Source of the DNA: JBEKJU01 sp050011095
GTDB lineage: Bacteria; Desulfobacterota; Syntrophorhabdia; Syntrophorhabdales; WCHB1-27
Reading direction: 5' to 3'
DNA: 8,635 nt
Assembly (NCBI GenBank): GCA_050011095.1
Contig: JBEKJU010000277.1
Coordinates: 1-8,635, forward strand
In this document: positions 5,454 through 8,635 of the stretch, piece after piece
Layout of the letters: each line of letters starts with the position of its first letter
How positions within the stretch are numbered: the first letter of the stretch is position 1
Made by a program: the position numbers and the translations under genes
Notes under the pieces: generated by a model
The model's input: the letters and a program-made list of their open reading frames with translations, nothing else
What the model was told of the DNA's origin: nothing
The model's database searches: none

Positions 5454-5822
5454 CTACTGGTTACATGACTGCGGGTTCGGCAGCCCGGCCAGAAGGCGGG
5501 CCCCCTGACGGATGCCACCGGGGAACAGTGACTCCAGTTCCATGATGGTCCATCCAAGGCCCGCCTTCAGCTCGGCGTTCAAAGGCGCCTTGCCGTTGGC
5601 CATATAATAGTCACGCAAAAAGCGGATCACCCGCCATTGTTTTTCATTCAGGGCCTCGATCCCCCTTTCACGGCAGAGGATCGCCGCAGCCTCCTCGCTC
5701 CAGTCATGGGGGTTCAAAAAGAACCCTTCTTTGTCGAATAAGACTTCCTTCCCGGCGACGGACCGCGCCCGTACTCCAAGGGCGGAAACCTCGTCTCCTT
5801 CGACCATGGGTCGTTCGCTCAC
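5454..5822 (-). CDS. Divergent TusE/DsrC-family sulfur carrier
   Basis: This 122-residue protein matches the DsrC/TusE fold: FDKEGFFLNPHDWSEE (29-44), EKQWRVIRFLRDYY (60-73), a short helix region, LFPGGIRQGARLLAGLPNPQSC (99-120). Family members carry persulfide on a C-terminal cysteine; Cys120 is that residue here. Differences from textbook members are clear. The second DsrC cysteine (about 11 residues before the last) is absent, as in TusE. About seven residues and the basic RMLVKAIGKKLG-type segment between the two conserved blocks are missing. The protein ends CNQ rather than with cysteine penultimate. A second cysteine, Cys50, is present. The start GTG (5822) forms a 4-base GTGA overlap with the hydroxylase stop, implying translational coupling. 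ATG 5807 (residue 6) is an alternative. The role is probably persulfide transfer between the adjacent desulfurase and the hydroxylase. Confidence 0.85.
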   Translation of the reverse strand: MSERPMVEGDEVSALGVRARSVAGKEVLFDKEGFFLNPHDWSEEAAAILCRERGIEALNEKQWRVIRFLRDYYMANGKAPLNAELKAGLGWTIMELESLFPGGIRQGARLLAGLPNPQSCNQ

Positions 5823-8470
5823 TCCTTCCCGGCGGCAAGGGCCGCCAGAACACGCTCCGGCTTGGCGGGCAGGTCATAGATGCGCGCCCCGGTTGCATCG
5901 TGTATGGCGTTCATCACGGCCGCCGAGGTGGGCAGGAGCACGAATTCACCCACCCCTATGGCCCCGAGGGGCGCCTTTTTCCTGGGTGTCTGCAAGGTGA
6001 TCACTGTCATGGGAAAGGACGTCTTCATGGTGGGAAACTTGAAGGTCCTCCAGTCTTTGGTGACACCATGGATATACTCTTCCCGCAGGGCCATCCCGAC
6101 CCCCATGTCCAGACCGCCCTGCATCTGGCCTTCCACGTTGGCGGGGTTGATGACCGTGCCGATGTCTTCCACGGCCGTCATGTGCACGATCCTGACATCG
6201 CCTGTTTCAATGTCCACCTCGACCTCCGCCATCTGGCATCCGAGGACCCTCACCTCATAGAAGATCCCCTGGCCGGTTTTAGGGTCCATCGGGGTGGTAT
6301 CAGCATGCTTGGTAGCCAGATATCTGGTGGGCTTTCCCGCCGCGACCAGTTCTTCATAGGTGGTCGCCTTTGCCTCCCCCATTGCTTCTTTTAGCTTTTC
6401 GATGGCGAGGACCAGGGCCCCTCCGACCATATACGTGATGCGGCTCGCGGATGCCGATCCCACGGCCGGCGCCCGGTCCGTGTCCCTGGTGACGAGATGG
6501 ATCATGTCAACCGGTATCCCCGTGAGGTGGGAAGCGATCTGGGTCAGCATGGAGTCCGTTCCCTCGCCGGGGTCAGCGGCGGCCCCATAGACGGTGAGGC
6601 AGCCATCCTTGTGAAGCTCGACAGCCACGTTGGCCTGGTCCTTCGGCATGGGGGCGCCGATGCCGAAGGCGGCCCCCGCGATGCCCACGCCCCGGCGCAG
6701 TCTACCCGTCTTCAAGGGGGCGGCCTCCTTGAGGGCCCTGTCGTAGTGCGGCCGAAGGGCCTCAAGGCATTCCTTGTAGGGCCACTGCTCGGCCACCTCA
6801 CCTGTCGACATGGTCCCCCCGACCGGAAGGGTGTTCATGTAGCGATACTCCCAGGGGTCTATACCGAGCTTACGGGCCATCAGGTCAACCGCGGATTCCA
6901 GGGCGTAATTCGACTGTGGCGGCCCGGCCCCCCGTGCCGCCCCTCCCGAGGCGTTGTTCGTCTTGTAGAGCCTGGCGAAGGCCTTGACATTGGGTATGTC
7001 GTAAGGGCCGCTGAGCATCTGGAGTGCCCTCATAACGTAGACGGGCCCGCCGAACGAGTAGGCCCCGCCCTCGACGGTGAAGTCGGTTGTGTAGGCGGTG
7101 ATTTTTCCCCGCTCGTCGGCGCCCAGGCGGACGTTGTGCACGTGGGGATGGCGTTTGGAGCTTATCTGCATCGATTCCGCGAGACTGCACACGTAGCGGA
7201 CGGGACGCCGGAAGTGAAGTGCCGCCGCTCCGGCCAGGCCTTCCGTGGTGAAACCGGTTTTCATACCGAACTGGCCGCCCACGAAGGGTTCCTCATACCT
7301 GACGTTATCCCAGCCCAGGGCGTCCTGGAGCGACTTCGCCAGGGCATGGATGTTGATCCCCCGGCCGAGCACCACGAGCTTGGCGTCTTCCCCGTCGCCC
7401 TCCATGTACGCGACGGACACCTCCGGCTCCAGGGGCGCCTGATGGATCATGGAGGTGGAAAACCGCGCCTCCACCACGGTATGGGACGCCTTGAGCGCAC
7501 TCTCAGCATCCCCCTTGATCTGGGGGTGGGAAAACTTGAGGTTCGGGCCGTCCTCGTGCACCTGGATCGCGCCTTCGCCCAGGGACTCCTCTATGGTCTT
7601 CACCACGGGCAGCGGCTCATACTCGACGTGGACCGCCGCAGCCGCGGCAAGGGCCTGTTTTCTTGTTTCGGCCGCCACCGCCGCCACCGTGTCCCCCACA
7701 AGATGGACCTTTTTGTCGCATATAATGACCATGTCGCCATTTCTGTTGTTCCCCTTGATGTCACGAGCCGTCATTACCCCCACGACGCCGGGCATCTTTT
7801 CGGCGGCTGAGGTATCGATGGAGCGGATCAGCGCGTGGGCGTGGGGGCTCCGCACCGCGGCGAGCTCCAATGCCCCCTGGGGATAGACGTCCGCGCCGAA
7901 CTGGGCCACCCCGCAGGCCTTTATCATTCCCGATGGTCTGGGGAGCGAAACCCCGATGACACCCTTCGCCGGGTCGGGCCGGACCTCTCCGGGCGTAATC
8001 TCACCACGGAGGAACCGGGCCGCCAGCTTGACCGCGTCTATGATCTTAACATAACCCGTACAGCGGCAGAGGTTGCCCTGTAGGGCCTTCTTGATCTCTT
8101 CCGTGCCGGGGTCTTGGTTCCTGTCGAGGAGCGCCTTGGTCGCCATGATCATGCCCGGAATGCAGAAACCGCACTGGATCGCGCCCGAGAGGACAAAGGC
8201 CTCCTGGATCAGATGCGGGTTCTGCGGCGTTCCAAGCCCTTCCACCGTGATTACCTCCGCACCGTCCAGATTAGCAACCCTGGTCACGCAGGAGAGCGCC
8301 GTCTTCCCGTTCACGATTACCATGCAGGCGCCGCATTGACCTTTTCGGTCACAGGACTGCTTCGCTCCGGTCAGGCGGAGATCTTCTCGCAGCATATCGA
8401 GAAGAATGCGGTCGGGCTCGACAATGAACTGGCGGGAGACTCCGTTGACTTTCATTACCACCTTCTTCAC
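5819..8470 (-). CDS. Molybdenum hydroxylase, xanthine dehydrogenase/aldehyde oxidoreductase family
   Basis: This 883-residue single chain combines two [2Fe-2S] domains with a molybdopterin domain and no FAD domain, as in Desulfovibrio Mop (907 residues) and the selenium-dependent xanthine dehydrogenase-like family. The plant-type cluster uses Cys40, 46, 49 and 61 and the helical cluster Cys100, 103, 135 and 137. The molybdenum domain shows HQAPLEPE (343-350), VGGQFGMK (397-404), RHPHVHN (440-446), Arg513 in ARGAGPPQS, GSASASR (671-677), and the catalytic base Glu842 in GAIGVGEF. The position of xanthine oxidase Glu802 is Thr405, so purine specificity cannot be assumed. GEG (635-637) replaces the usual GQG. 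No signal peptide, so cytoplasmic. GTG 8470 is chosen because AAGGAGG lies 7 bases upstream. It hydroxylates an aldehyde or N-heterocycle with water as oxygen source; the substrate is unknown. It is the first gene of the three-gene operon. Confidence 0.93.
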   Translation of the reverse strand: MKKVVMKVNGVSRQFIVEPDRILLDMLREDLRLTGAKQSCDRKGQCGACMVIVNGKTALSCVTRVANLDGAEVITVEGLGTPQNPHLIQEAFVLSGAIQCGFCIPGMIMATKALLDRNQDPGTEEIKKALQGNLCRCTGYVKIIDAVKLAARFLRGEITPGEVRPDPAKGVIGVSLPRPSGMIKACGVAQFGADVYPQGALELAAVRSPHAHALIRSIDTSAAEKMPGVVGVMTARDIKGNNRNGDMVIICDKKVHLVGDTVAAVAAETRKQALAAAAAVHVEYEPLPVVKTIEESLGEGAIQVHEDGPNLKFSHPQIKGDAESALKASHTVVEARFSTSMIHQAPLEPEVSVAYMEGDGEDAKLVVLGRGINIHALAKSLQDALGWDNVRYEEPFVGGQFGMKTGFTTEGLAGAAALHFRRPVRYVCSLAESMQISSKRHPHVHNVRLGADERGKITAYTTDFTVEGGAYSFGGPVYVMRALQMLSGPYDIPNVKAFARLYKTNNASGGAARGAGPPQSNYALESAVDLMARKLGIDPWEYRYMNTLPVGGTMSTGEVAEQWPYKECLEALRPHYDRALKEAAPLKTGRLRRGVGIAGAAFGIGAPMPKDQANVAVELHKDGCLTVYGAAADPGEGTDSMLTQIASHLTGIPVDMIHLVTRDTDRAPAVGSASASRITYMVGGALVLAIEKLKEAMGEAKATTYEELVAAGKPTRYLATKHADTTPMDPKTGQGIFYEVRVLGCQMAEVEVDIETGDVRIVHMTAVEDIGTVINPANVEGQMQGGLDMGVGMALREEYIHGVTKDWRTFKFPTMKTSFPMTVITLQTPRKKAPLGAIGVGEFVLLPTSAAVMNAIHDATGARIYDLPAKPERVLAALAAGKE

Positions 8471-8477
8471 CTGTTTT

Positions 8478-8484
8478 CCTCCTT
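8478..8484 (-). promoter_or_regulatory. Shine-Dalgarno AAGGAGG deciding the GTG start
   Basis: On the minus strand AAGGAGG is followed by 7 bases and then GTG at 8470. The alternative ATG at 8455 has only AAGGTGG two bases before it, too close. The GTG start therefore adds the residues MKKVV to the hydroxylase. Confidence 0.7.
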
Positions 8485-8517
8485 TTAAGCTATTTAGGTG
8501 CTCATATCAAGTGCATT

Positions 8518-8547
8518 CTTCCCCATTCCGTTCCGTCCACGGGGAAG
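8518..8547 (-). promoter_or_regulatory. Leader hairpin upstream of the hydroxylase operon
   Basis: CTTCCCC (8518-8524) and GGGGAAG (8541-8547) form a perfect 7-bp stem with a 16-base loop, about 50 bases before the GTG start. There is no T-run on either strand, so it is unlikely to be a terminator. It may be a regulatory or stabilising leader element. It does not resemble the molybdenum-cofactor riboswitch in any way I can verify. Confidence 0.35.
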
Positions 8548-8574
8548 TACAGGATGCGCCGGGTCTGTGATAAG

Positions 8575-8602
8575 TGTGTACCACGATGGCCGGACATGGC
8601 AA
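8575..8602 (-). promoter_or_regulatory. Weak promoter candidate for the hydroxylase operon
   Basis: On the minus strand TTGCCA (8602-8597, 5 of 6) is followed after 16 bases by TACACA (8580-8575, 3 of 6). A better -10, TATAAT, lies at 8626-8621 inside a TTATA/TATAA inverted repeat (8614-8618 and 8623-8627). Its -35 would fall beyond the right edge, so the true promoter cannot be fixed. No gene is seen in 8471-8635. Confidence 0.25.
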
Positions 8603-8635
8603 GCAAAAATAAGTTATAGAATTATAAGGAAATTT

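Noticed and set aside
6497..7810. Long open frame (437 codons) on the plus strand
   Set aside because: It lies antisense to the molybdenum hydroxylase, whose motifs are complete. Long antisense frames are expected in GC-rich coding DNA.

Overview
The window is GC-rich and looks like the chromosome of an anaerobic, deltaproteobacteria-type (Desulfobacterota-like) bacterium. The pointers are a single-chain FeS-molybdenum hydroxylase without a flavin domain, a DsrC/TusE-family sulfur carrier, a PEP-CTERM-type surface protein and an SfsA fused to a DUF123 domain. The taxonomic statement is an inference from gene content. Nothing in the window is a direct phylogenetic marker.

Layout. Bases 1-74 are the 3' end of an unidentified plus-strand gene. 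A small secreted low-complexity protein (287-676, minus) has a clear sigma70-type promoter and a near-perfect ribosome binding site. A hairpin-rich spacer separates it from two plus-strand genes: an antibiotic-biosynthesis-monooxygenase-like protein (941-1246) and an SfsA-DUF123 double-nuclease-fold fusion (1322-2497). These face, across a terminator-like hairpin, a minus-strand PEP-CTERM-type exported protein (2732-3745). That gene is preceded by a structured leader of about 190 nt, a palindromic operator-like site and a good promoter. A further 300 bases contain no gene I can support.

The right half (4276-8470, minus) is one compact operon of three genes: an 883-residue two-[2Fe-2S] molybdenum hydroxylase of the xanthine dehydrogenase/aldehyde oxidoreductase family, a short divergent TusE/DsrC-like protein, and a class V cysteine desulfurase of the EF2568 type. 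The first two overlap by 4 bp and the last two are 8 bp apart. Hydroxylases of this family often carry a terminal sulfido (or, in selenium-dependent members, selenido) ligand on molybdenum, which must be installed after synthesis. Cysteine desulfurase plus persulfide carrier plus target enzyme in one transcript therefore suggests a dedicated chalcogen relay for maturing this enzyme. This is the most interesting system in the window. The relay function is inferred. The family assignments are well supported by motifs, except that the TusE-like protein is a divergent member.
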